DNA from: an uncultured Alphaproteobacteria bacterium
GTDB taxonomy: Bacteria > Pseudomonadota > Alphaproteobacteria > Rickettsiales > UBA1997
Direction of reading: 5' to 3'
Length of the DNA: 5,559 nucleotides
Assembly: GCA_903837365.1 (NCBI GenBank)
Contig: CAILUF010000269.1
Coordinates: 1-5,559 of the forward strand
The notes under the pieces were generated by a model. That model ran no database searches. It was not told the DNA's origin and saw only the letters and a program-made list of their open reading frames with translations. Position 1 is the first letter of the stretch. Each line of letters opens with the position of its first letter. This document shows positions 1 to 5,559 of this stretch, in pieces. Made by a program: the position numbers and the translations under genes.

Positions 1-220
1 CAACAGTTTCATATTCAACGTGAGCGGTATTGATAGTGATACCACGCTCTTTTTCTTCAGGAGCGGCATCGATTTGATCATAGCCTCTTTTTTCTGCTAA
101 ACCTTTTTTAGAAAGGAAAGTTGTAATAGCAGCAGTTAAGGTAGTTTTACCATGATCTACGTGACCGATGGTTCCGATATTAACATGCGGTTTATTGCGC
201 TGAAATGTTTGTTTGGTCAT
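1..220 (-). CDS. tuf: Translation elongation factor Tu, N-terminal 73 codons (partial, cut by window edge)
   Basis: EF-Tu is the cytoplasmic GTPase that carries aminoacyl-tRNA to the ribosomal A site. The reverse strand from the ATG at 220 reads [20 protein letters not shown] and continues without a stop to the left edge. The G1/P-loop motif GHVDHGKT is at residues 19-26. The switch I element RGITI is at 59-63, with the Mg-binding Thr at 62, followed by the conserved HVEYET. The rest of the G domain and domains 2 and 3 lie outside the window. The start is set by the usual EF-Tu N-terminus; the 12 bases before it (revcomp of 221-232) contain no Shine-Dalgarno sequence. The gene is not preceded by fusA or by tRNA genes; its upstream neighbour on the same strand is metE, 343 bp away. 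The identification is secure; whether this is the only tuf copy cannot be seen here. Confidence 0.97.
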   Translation of the reverse strand, partial: MTKQTFQRNKPHVNIGTIGHVDHGKTTLTAAITTFLSKKGLAEKRGYDQIDAAPEEKERGITINTAHVEYETV

Positions 221-328
221 AAAAAAGTTATTATTTTATAATATTTTTCTTAGCTTTTAGCTAGAATTAATTTAATTTATCTAAAATTAACAAGAAATAT
301 TTTTTTTATCAATAAAAATTACTTATTA

Positions 329-357
329 ATTTTATCTACTTAAAAAAGTTTTGAAAA
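329..357 (-). promoter_or_regulatory. Candidate sigma70-type promoter for tuf (weak)
   Basis: On the minus strand TTTTCA (revcomp of 352-357) is followed after 17 bases by TAAAAT (revcomp of 329-334). That is 4 of 6 matches to TTGACA and 5 of 6 to TATAAT. It would start transcription near 322 and give tuf a leader of about 100 nt. Matches of this quality are expected by chance in sequence this AT-rich, so the call is tentative. Confidence 0.22.
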
Positions 358-457
358 TTTATGTTGATTGAAAATTAATTGCCAATAAATAATTTGCAAT
401 TTGTTTTTAAAAATCTTTCTAAAATAAATTTAAAGACCAATAATGCTTAATTCTTTA

Positions 458-495
458 ATGGCGTTAAAGCCTTGATAAATAAGCCTTAACGCCAT
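458..495 (-). terminator. Hairpin downstream of metE, possible terminator
   Basis: ATGGCGTTAA (458-467) and TTAACGCCAT (486-495) form a perfect 10-bp stem. An 18-nt interior can pair further (GC with GC, or CTT with AAG). It is one of the few GC-containing structures in a very AT-rich gap, and it sits 69 bp past the metE stop. In the metE direction the stem is followed by TTAAAGAATT, not a clean U-run, so it is not a textbook intrinsic terminator. It could also act as a 3' end-stabilising hairpin. On the other strand a T6 run lies about 16 bases past the stem (512-517). Confidence 0.5.
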
Positions 496-541
496 CAAAT
501 TAATTGAAACACTTTTTTAGCGATTCGAAATATTAAGCTTC

Positions 542-557
542 ATTTGCCTTGGCAAAT
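542..557 (-). terminator. Short hairpin directly after the metE stop
   Basis: ATTTGCCTTGGCAAAT is a near-perfect palindrome that folds as a 6-bp stem (ATTTGC/GCAAAT) with a 4-nt loop. It begins six bases after the metE stop codon. No U-run follows in the metE direction (GAAGCTTAAT). It could be an mRNA 3' stability element or a weak terminator working with the larger hairpin at 458-495. Confidence 0.3.
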
Positions 558-563
558 TTATTA

Positions 564-2876
564 TTAATTAATTTGCGCCCTAACCGCTTTAGTTGCATCA
601 ACCATCGATTGTAATGCCAATTTAGTTTCTGGCCAATCTCTAGTTTTTAAACCGCAATCTGGATTAACCCAAATTTGCTCAGCATCTAAAACATTAAGAG
701 CTTTTTTCAATAAATTTTCTATTTCACTTTGCGCCGGAACTCTTGGCGAGTGAATATCGTAAACCCCTGGCCCAATTTCATTAGGATATTTGAAGTTAAC
801 AAAAGCATTTAACAATTCCATTTGCGAGCGCGATGTTTCAATAGAAATAACATCGGCATCCATTTTGGCAATTGCTTCAATGATATCATTAAATTCTGAA
901 TAACACATGTGAGTGTGTATTTGTGTACGGTCATCAACACCCGATGCTGTAATACGGAATGCCGTAACTGCCCAATCCAAATATTCTTGCCATTTATTTT
1001 TTCGAATTGGCAAACCTTCGCGCAGAGCCGCTTCGTCAATTTGAATAATTTTTATACCAGCATTTTCTAGATCGCAAACTTCATCACGAATCGCAAAAGC
1101 AATTTGTAACGCAGTATCTTTACGTTCTTGATCGTTACGCACGAATGACCATTGCAGAATCGTAATTGGTCCTGTCAACATGCCTTTCATGATTTTGCTA
1201 GTTAAGCTTTGCGCATATTTTGTCCATTCAATAGTCATAGCTTTTGGACGCGAAACATCGCCAAAAATTACCGGGGGTTTTACGCATCTTGAACCGTAAC
1301 TTTGAACCCAACCATTTTGAGTAAAACAAAAACCTTGGAGCTGTTCGCCAAAATATTCGACCATGTCATTACGCTCAAATTCGCCATGGACTAAAACATC
1401 AATGCCGATTTCTTCTTGAAATTTAACAGTTCGCGCAGTTTCTTCCTTAATAAATTTTTCGTAATCTTGCAGTGAAATTACTTTCGCTTTAAAATCTGCA
1501 CGAGCTTTACGGACCTCTTTAGTTTGAGGAAATGAGCCGATTGTAGTTGTTGGTAAAATCGGTATATTAATATAATTTTTTTGGACTTTTTTACGTAATT
1601 CAAAATTACTTTTGCGTTTAGTATGTTGCTCTTCAATATCAGCGATTCTTTGCTTAACATTTTTATCATGAATACGCTTAGAAGTTTTTCGCGCTTCAAT
1701 TGCTTGCTGATTATTTTCAAGTTGTTTTTTTACTTCATCTTCTTGAGAATCACTTGCCTTAGCAATTACTGAAATTTCTTCAAGTTTTTGCATTGCAAAA
1801 GCCAACCAAGATTTTAATTCATTATCAAGAATTTTTTCAGAATTTAAATCAACTGGCACATGCAAAAGTTGACAAGAAGAAGCAACTATCACCCTGTCCT
1901 TCCCTAATTTTGCAACCGCTTTTTTTACTTGCGAAATTGATTTTTTAAAATCATTTATCCAAATATTTCGACCATCAACTACACCAAGCGATAGAGATTG
2001 ATGAGGTTTTACTAAAGATAAAATTTTATCTAATTGTGCATCACCCCTAACTAAATCAACATGCACAGAATCTACTTCCAAATCAAAAGTTAGTTGTGAA
2101 TTTTCTTCCAAAGCTTCGAAATAAGTTGTTAAATGCAATTTGATTTTGCCAGCAAATTTTCTAATTTGCGGATAGGCTTTCAAATAAGCTTGGATTTCTT
2201 GCTTAGAAATATCAGTCGCCAAAAATGGTTCGTCAATTTGCAAATCTTTTACGCCAATTTCTTGCAATTTCAAAAAAAGTTGCTCATAAGCTTTAAGCAA
2301 ATTATCAAGCAAATCAAGCTTGTTACTGCCATCAATAGCCTTGCCAAGAAGCAAGAAAGTTATTGGCCCAAGAATTACTGGACGGGTTTCGATATTAAGT
2401 TTTTTAGCTTCTAAGAATTCATCAAAAATTTTAGTAGAAGTTAATTTAAATTGTTGATTCTTGTTAAATTCTGCTACAAGATAGTGATAGTTAGTATCGA
2501 ACCATTTAGTCATTTCCATGGCCGTAACATCAATACCATCGCGTTGCGCTCCACGAGCCATTGCAAACAATAAATCTAGATCAGCATTATTGTTAGAATT
2601 ATTAACATCAAATTTGAAACTATCGATAAATCTTTGCGGAATCGCTCCAAATAAAGCGATATTATCAAGAACTTGATCATAAAAAGAAAAATCATTGGCA
2701 GGAATAAAACTAATTCCAGCATTTTTTTGCGCTTGCCAATTTGTTTGCCTAATTTCACTGGCAGTTTTTTGCAAGTCCGCTTGAGAGGAAGATTTTTTCC
2801 AGTAACTTTCGACAGCTTTTTTCAATTCACGATTAGCGCCAATCCTAGGGAATCCTAGCGTTGCAGTTTTTAACAT
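564..2876 (-). CDS. metE: Cobalamin-independent methionine synthase (5-methyltetrahydropteroyltriglutamate-homocysteine S-methyltransferase)
   Basis: This cytoplasmic zinc enzyme moves the methyl group of 5-methyl-tetrahydrofolate triglutamate to homocysteine, the last step of methionine synthesis. It is 770 residues, against 753 for E. coli MetE, and complete. The N-terminal barrel (about 3-320) has the folate-binding RELK (16-19) and K124 in MTKWFDTNYHY. A charged, helix-rich linker (about 365-430) leads to the catalytic barrel (about 438-765). This carries IGS (446-448), E499, R530-C531, W576 and D614 for substrate, zinc ligands H656, C658, E680 and C741, and the proton donor H709 in YDIHSPR. 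These positions equal E. coli numbering plus 15. A short Asn-rich stretch (92-97) may account for part of the extra length. E. coli Cys645 is Ser660 here. No Shine-Dalgarno precedes the ATG. The divergent neighbour is a reductase, not the regulator metR, and no metF is in view. Confidence 0.98.
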   Translation of the reverse strand: MLKTATLGFPRIGANRELKKAVESYWKKSSSQADLQKTASEIRQTNWQAQKNAGISFIPANDFSFYDQVLDNIALFGAIPQRFIDSFKFDVNNSNNNADLDLLFAMARGAQRDGIDVTAMEMTKWFDTNYHYLVAEFNKNQQFKLTSTKIFDEFLEAKKLNIETRPVILGPITFLLLGKAIDGSNKLDLLDNLLKAYEQLFLKLQEIGVKDLQIDEPFLATDISKQEIQAYLKAYPQIRKFAGKIKLHLTTYFEALEENSQLTFDLEVDSVHVDLVRGDAQLDKILSLVKPHQSLSLGVVDGRNIWINDFKKSISQVKKAVAKLGKDRVIVASSCQLLHVPVDLNSEKILDNELKSWLAFAMQKLEEISVIAKASDSQEDEVKKQLENNQQAIEARKTSKRIHDKNVKQRIADIEEQHTKRKSNFELRKKVQKNYINIPILPTTTIGSFPQTKEVRKARADFKAKVISLQDYEKFIKEETARTVKFQEEIGIDVLVHGEFERNDMVEYFGEQLQGFCFTQNGWVQSYGSRCVKPPVIFGDVSRPKAMTIEWTKYAQSLTSKIMKGMLTGPITILQWSFVRNDQERKDTALQIAFAIRDEVCDLENAGIKIIQIDEAALREGLPIRKNKWQEYLDWAVTAFRITASGVDDRTQIHTHMCYSEFNDIIEAIAKMDADVISIETSRSQMELLNAFVNFKYPNEIGPGVYDIHSPRVPAQSEIENLLKKALNVLDAEQIWVNPDCGLKTRDWPETKLALQSMVDATKAVRAQIN

Positions 2877-2884
2877 ATTAATAA

Positions 2885-2912
2885 AATTTACAATTTATGC
2901 AAGGCTTTGCAA
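2885..2912 (-). promoter_or_regulatory. Candidate metE promoter close to the start codon
   Basis: On the minus strand TTGCAA (2907-2912) is followed after 16 bases by TAAATT (revcomp of 2885-2890). Each box matches the sigma70 consensus at 4 of 6 positions. Transcription would begin within a few bases of the metE ATG at 2876, giving an almost leaderless mRNA. The AT-rich background makes chance matches common, and an upstream start with a structured leader is equally possible. Confidence 0.22.
2898..2911. promoter_or_regulatory. Palindrome TGCAAGGCTTTGCA upstream of metE, possible operator
   Basis: The 14-bp dyad pairs at every position but one (G against T at the sixth pair). The flanking TT and AA extend the symmetry after one mismatch. 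Its centre is about 28 bp before the metE start and it overlaps the candidate -35 box and spacer. That is where a repressor of metE would be expected to bind. It has no loop, so it suits a DNA-binding dimer better than an RNA hairpin. I do not recognise the motif as a known regulator's site. Confidence 0.35.
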
Positions 2913-2923
2913 AATAAGGAAGT

Positions 2924-2974
2924 AGTTTTAGACTCAGATAATTATGGTAAATTGATCCTTAATTAGTCTAAACT
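2924..2974. repeat. Imperfect inverted repeat in the metE/reductase divergent region
   Basis: TTTAGACT (2927-2934) and AGTCTAAA (2965-2972) are perfect inverted repeats. With one bulged T the arms grow to AGTTTTAGACT (2924-2934) and AGTCTAAACT (2965-2974). Inside, TAATTA (2939-2944) can pair with TAATTA (2960-2965) and GG (2946-2947) with CC (2957-2958), closing a nine-base loop. It lies 48-98 bp before the metE start and 85-136 bp before the reductase start. It could be a regulatory DNA site or a leader RNA hairpin for metE. An 8-bp match at this spacing may arise by chance in AT-rich DNA. Confidence 0.4.
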
Positions 2975-2998
2975 TTTAAATAAAGATTATTTTTTCTT

Positions 2999-3027
2999 TT
3001 GCTTAATTGCAACTTATATTTTAAAAT
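2999..3027 (+). promoter_or_regulatory. Candidate promoter for the reductase-lolC unit (weak)
   Basis: TTGCTT (2999-3004) and TAAAAT (3022-3027) are 17 bases apart, followed by a start region near 3034, about 26 bp before the reductase ATG. The -10 box matches 5 of 6 consensus positions; the -35 matches only its first three. It is offered as the best-placed candidate in an AT-rich region where such matches are frequent. Confidence 0.22.
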
Positions 3028-3059
3028 TTTTTACAATTAAATTTAGTTTTATAAAAATT

Positions 3060-4085
3060 ATGTCAACAAAAAAAAATGAACATCAAAGCGATATTGTGAT
3101 TATTGGCGCTGGTCCTGCTGGACTTTTTTCGGTTTTCGAAGCTGGATTACTTAAAATGAAATGTCACGTAATTGATAGTCTAGAAATAATTGGTGGACAA
3201 TGTAGTGCACTTTATCCTGAAAAACCAATTTACGATATTCCTGCTCATCCTAAAGTTTTAGCCAATGAGTTAATTGAATTATTGGAAGCTCAAGCTCAGC
3301 CATTTAATCCAATTTACCACCTCAATCAATCGGTAGTAAAAATTACCAAAAAAGAAGATCAAAGTTTTGTTGTTGAAACTTCCAAAAAAACTTTAATTAA
3401 TTGCAAAGTAATTATTATCGCTGCAGGATGCGGAGCGTTTGGTCCAAATCGTCCACCTCTTGAAAATATTGAACAGTTTGAAGGTAAATCGATATTTTAT
3501 TCAATACGCAATAAAGCTGAATTTGCTAATAAAAAAATTGTTATTGCTGGAGGTGGAGATTCAGCAATTGATTGGGCTTTAACTCTCAGCGAAACTGCTC
3601 AGAAAATTTTTCTAGTGCATCGTCGCGATAAATTTCGTTGCGCTCCGGATAATTTAGATAAATTAAAAAAATTAAGTACCGAAGGTAAAATTGAAATGGT
3701 TATTCCTTTTCAACTACATGGCCTTGAAGGCAATAATGGTATACTTAAACAAGTTTTGGTTAAAGATTTTAACGATAATATCAAAACAATTGAAGCTGAT
3801 TATCTTTTACCTTTTTTTGGATTGGCGATGGAACTTGGCGAAATCGCAAATTGGGGTTTAAATTTACATAAGAATCACATTGAAGTTGATTACGCAACGA
3901 TGCAAACTTCACAAAAAAATATTTATGCGATAGGCGATATTGCAACCTATAAAAACAAACTTAAATTAATTTTAACCGGTTTTAGTGAAGCTGCGATTGC
4001 TTGTCACGACGCATATAAAATAGTTTTTCCCGATCAAATATTTCATTTCGAATATTCAACAAGTAAAGGTATTAATAATAATTAA
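3060..4085 (+). CDS. Ferredoxin/flavodoxin-NADP+ reductase, thioredoxin-reductase-like type
   Basis: A soluble FAD enzyme that passes electrons between NADPH and ferredoxin or flavodoxin. It has 341 residues, close to the usual length for this type, best known from Bacillus YumC. The FAD-binding GAGPAG is at 16-21, followed by the family run IIGGQCSALYPEKPIYDIPAH (43-63). The NADPH domain has AGGGDSA at 163-169 and HRRDKFR at 187-193, whose arginines fit binding of the 2'-phosphate of NADPH. The second FAD motif, YAIGDIATY, is at 289-297. The cysteines (35, 48, 115, 124, 194, 315) include no CxxC pair, so it is not a thioredoxin reductase despite the shared fold. The ATG is the only reasonable start before the FAD motif; no Shine-Dalgarno is present. 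It is divergent from metE and 40 bp ahead of lolC on the same strand, probably in one operon. The physiological partner cannot be told from this window. Confidence 0.9.
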   Translation: MSTKKNEHQSDIVIIGAGPAGLFSVFEAGLLKMKCHVIDSLEIIGGQCSALYPEKPIYDIPAHPKVLANELIELLEAQAQPFNPIYHLNQSVVKITKKEDQSFVVETSKKTLINCKVIIIAAGCGAFGPNRPPLENIEQFEGKSIFYSIRNKAEFANKKIVIAGGGDSAIDWALTLSETAQKIFLVHRRDKFRCAPDNLDKLKKLSTEGKIEMVIPFQLHGLEGNNGILKQVLVKDFNDNIKTIEADYLLPFFGLAMELGEIANWGLNLHKNHIEVDYATMQTSQKNIYAIGDIATYKNKLKLILTGFSEAAIACHDAYKIVFPDQIFHFEYSTSKGINNN

Positions 4086-4125
4086 AAATTATTGATAATA
4101 GTTAACTTTAATCAAATTTTAAAAA

Positions 4126-5376
4126 ATGTTTTCTAAGCTAGAATTTCTAATCGCTATGCGTTATCTTAAATCAAAACGCAAAGAAGGTTTTATTTCGGTA
4201 ATTGCCATTTTTTCTTTTATTGGCATCATGATTGGCGTTGCAACTTTGATTATCGTGATGTCTGTAATGAATGGTTTTCGTTATGAATTAATCGATAGAA
4301 TTCTTGGCATTAATTCCCATTTAACTATTTACAGCAAAGAACATAAAATTAATAATTATCAAAATATTGTTGAAAAATTAAAAAAAATTGATGGCGTAAT
4401 TTATGCCAATCCTATCGTTGAAACTCAAGCGATGCTGAGCTCTAAAACTAAAAATAGCGGAGGATTAATTCGCGGAATTAAAACTGAAGATTTAAAAAAT
4501 AAAAATCTAATTAATAAAAATATTACCGCTGGAAATATTGAAAAAATTTCACAAAAAAATTCGGTTTTAATTGGCTCAATTCTTGCGCAAAATCTTGGTC
4601 TTAAAATAGGCGATCCCTTAAAAATAATTTCTGGCGAAACTAACGAAACAATAATTGGTGCAATTCCTCGCATCAAAACTTATGAGGTTGGAGGAATTTT
4701 TGATAGCGGAATGTATGAGTATGATTCAACAACCGTGTTCATGAATTTTGAAATGGCGCAGATTCATTTTCGCTTTGCAAATAGCGCTTCGGCAATCGAG
4801 ATTTTTAGTAAAAATCCTAGCGATTTGGAAGAACTTAAATTAGCAATTTACGAAGCTTTAATCGATAATTACGGACTTTATTTTAATGATTGGCAACAGG
4901 CTAATTCTAGTTTTATTGAAGCGCTAAAAGTTGAAAGCACGGTGATGTTCTTTATTCTAACTTTAATAATTTTGGTTGCCGTTTTTAATATTATTTCCAG
5001 CATGATTATGTTGGTAAATGATAAAAATAAAAACATTGCACTCTTACGTACTCTTGGGATGAGCAAGAATGCAATTTTACGCATATTTTTAATTTGCGGA
5101 AGTATGATTGGATTTTTAGGAACAATTTTTGGACTTATTATCGGCATAGTTTTTTCTGCAAATATTAACAACATTAAAGTTTTTTTGGAATCAATTACAA
5201 ATAGCACTTTATTTAATCCTGCCATTTATTTTCTTTCAACATTGCCTTCGAGAATTTTAATTGGCGATGTAGTTTTAATTACCTCAATGTCTTTTACCTT
5301 ATCCTTTCTTGCTACCCTTTATCCGGCCTATAAAGCAAGCAAATCCAAGCCTGCCGAAATATTGAGATATGAATAA
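4126..5376 (+). CDS. lolC: Lipoprotein-releasing ABC transporter permease, LolC/LolE family
   Basis: An inner-membrane permease that, with the ATPase LolD, extracts mature outer-membrane lipoproteins and hands them to the periplasmic carrier LolA. It has 416 residues with the four-helix layout of the family: one N-terminal membrane segment (about 22-47), a periplasmic MacB-like domain (about 48-270), then three segments (about 272-297, 319-344 and 377-400) forming the FtsX domain. Family hallmarks are EGFISVIAIFSFIGIMIGVA (20-39), VMSVMNGFR, the cytoplasmic stretch NIALLRTLGMSKNAI (303-317) that fits the coupling helix contacting LolD, and the C-terminal PAEILRYE (409-416). The stretch around 178-200 (GAIPRIKTYEVGGIF, then GMYEYD) resembles alphaproteobacterial LolC near the LolA-binding hook. 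LolC and LolE cannot be separated firmly; alphaproteobacteria often have a single such permease. The presence of this gene implies an outer membrane. No lolD follows within the window. Confidence 0.92.
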   Translation: MFSKLEFLIAMRYLKSKRKEGFISVIAIFSFIGIMIGVATLIIVMSVMNGFRYELIDRILGINSHLTIYSKEHKINNYQNIVEKLKKIDGVIYANPIVETQAMLSSKTKNSGGLIRGIKTEDLKNKNLINKNITAGNIEKISQKNSVLIGSILAQNLGLKIGDPLKIISGETNETIIGAIPRIKTYEVGGIFDSGMYEYDSTTVFMNFEMAQIHFRFANSASAIEIFSKNPSDLEELKLAIYEALIDNYGLYFNDWQQANSSFIEALKVESTVMFFILTLIILVAVFNIISSMIMLVNDKNKNIALLRTLGMSKNAILRIFLICGSMIGFLGTIFGLIIGIVFSANINNIKVFLESITNSTLFNPAIYFLSTLPSRILIGDVVLITSMSFTLSFLATLYPAYKASKSKPAEILRYE

Positions 5377-5559
5377 TTTTTAATTTAATTGCAAAATAAT
5401 TATAAATTTTTATTGATATTTTTATAGTTTACTTTTAACTGTTAGTAGTTCTTAAATTATTTTTAATTTAATATTTGATTTATTTGAGTATTATTTAAAA
5501 AATAGCTATATCATTTTTTTTGATAAATTGAATTTTATAAAAATTAATTTATTCAAAAA
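5377..5559. other. Very AT-rich region after lolC, no gene seen
   Basis: I count 19 G or C bases in 183 (about 10%). All frames on both strands are interrupted by stops. The best structure is an A/T-only hairpin, AAAAAAT (5497-5503) with ATTTTTT (5513-5519), running into eight T's (5514-5521). It could be a weak terminator for the reductase-lolC unit 120 bp past the stop, but A/T-only pairs give little stability. Confidence 0.6.

Larger units (their letters stand above)
221..563. other. 343-bp intergenic region between tuf and metE
   Basis: I count about 66 G or C bases (roughly 19%), far below the flanking genes. Both neighbours are on the minus strand, so this holds the 3' untranslated region of metE (right part, 458-557, with two hairpins) and the promoter and leader of tuf (left part). 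I see no reading frame worth calling, no tRNA-like cloverleaf and no repeat shared with other parts of the window. The left 200 bp are almost entirely A and T. Confidence 0.8.

Noticed and set aside
221..457. tRNA genes upstream of tuf, as in E. coli tufB and Rickettsia
   Set aside because: No TTCGA-type T-loop paired with an acceptor stem is present and the GC content is far too low.
809..1039. Open frame of 76 codons on the minus strand inside metE
   Set aside because: It overlaps the conserved catalytic domain of metE in another frame and its translation has no recognisable motif; a shadow.
1478..1720. Open frame of 80 codons on the minus strand inside metE
   Set aside because: Lies across the linker and start of the catalytic barrel in another frame; lysine-rich because of the A-rich sequence, not a gene.
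2133..2858. Open frames on both strands inside metE (2133-2414, 2576-2758, 2673-2858)
   Set aside because: All are alternative frames of the N-terminal barrel of metE, with low-complexity translations and no start signals.
2930..2969. MetJ box (AGACGTCT) suggested by AGAC at 2930-2933 and GTCT at 2966-2969
   Set aside because: The half sites are 32 bases apart instead of adjacent and there is no tandem array, so this is not a MetJ operator.
2877..3059. SAM-I or other known SAM riboswitch before metE
   Set aside because: None of the conserved core segments I know for these classes can be found on the minus strand of this gap.
3060..4085. Thioredoxin reductase as the identity of this gene
   Set aside because: The fold and FAD/NADPH motifs match, but there is no CxxC redox pair before the GGGDSA motif, and family runs fit the ferredoxin-NADP reductase type.
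4425..5225. Two minus-strand open frames opposite lolC (4425-4676 and 4878-5225)
   Set aside because: They are antisense to a clearly conserved permease; their hydrophobic translations mirror the lolC sequence.
5497..5521. Firm intrinsic terminator after lolC
   Set aside because: The stem is A/T only and 120 bp away from the stop codon; mentioned under the tail region but not called.

Overview
The window is a stretch of low-GC bacterial chromosome carrying three complete protein genes and the start of a fourth. The proteins read as proteobacterial. The ferredoxin-NADP reductase and the LolC permease look most like alphaproteobacterial members of their families. The EF-Tu start shares the run [17 protein letters not shown] with what I recall of Rickettsia EF-Tu. 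An AT-rich alphaproteobacterium, possibly a Rickettsiales relative, is therefore my best guess. This rests on remembered family sequences, not on a search. None of the four start codons has a Shine-Dalgarno sequence.

Layout: (1) 1-220, minus strand: the first 73 codons of tuf (EF-Tu), running off the left edge. (2) 221-563: 343 bp without a gene, about 19% GC, holding the tuf leader and the 3' end of the metE transcription unit, with two hairpins after metE. (3) 564-2876, minus strand: full-length metE, cobalamin-independent methionine synthase, with all zinc and substrate residues intact. (4) 2877-3059: a 183-bp divergent intergenic region with a palindrome close to the metE start and a longer imperfect inverted repeat in the middle. 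(5) 3060-4085, plus strand: a thioredoxin-reductase-like ferredoxin/flavodoxin-NADP reductase without a redox CxxC. (6) 4126-5376, plus strand: lolC-type lipoprotein-releasing permease, 40 bp behind the reductase and probably co-transcribed with it. (7) 5377-5559: about 10% GC, no gene seen.

The genes are housekeeping functions rather than one pathway: translation elongation, the last step of methionine synthesis, low-potential electron transfer, and lipoprotein export to the outer membrane. No mobile element, CRISPR array, tRNA or rRNA was seen, and nothing here amounts to a convincing new system. The places most worth a second look are the metE/reductase intergenic region, which has dyads and a possible pseudoknot in the metE leader, and the absence of Shine-Dalgarno sequences at every start.
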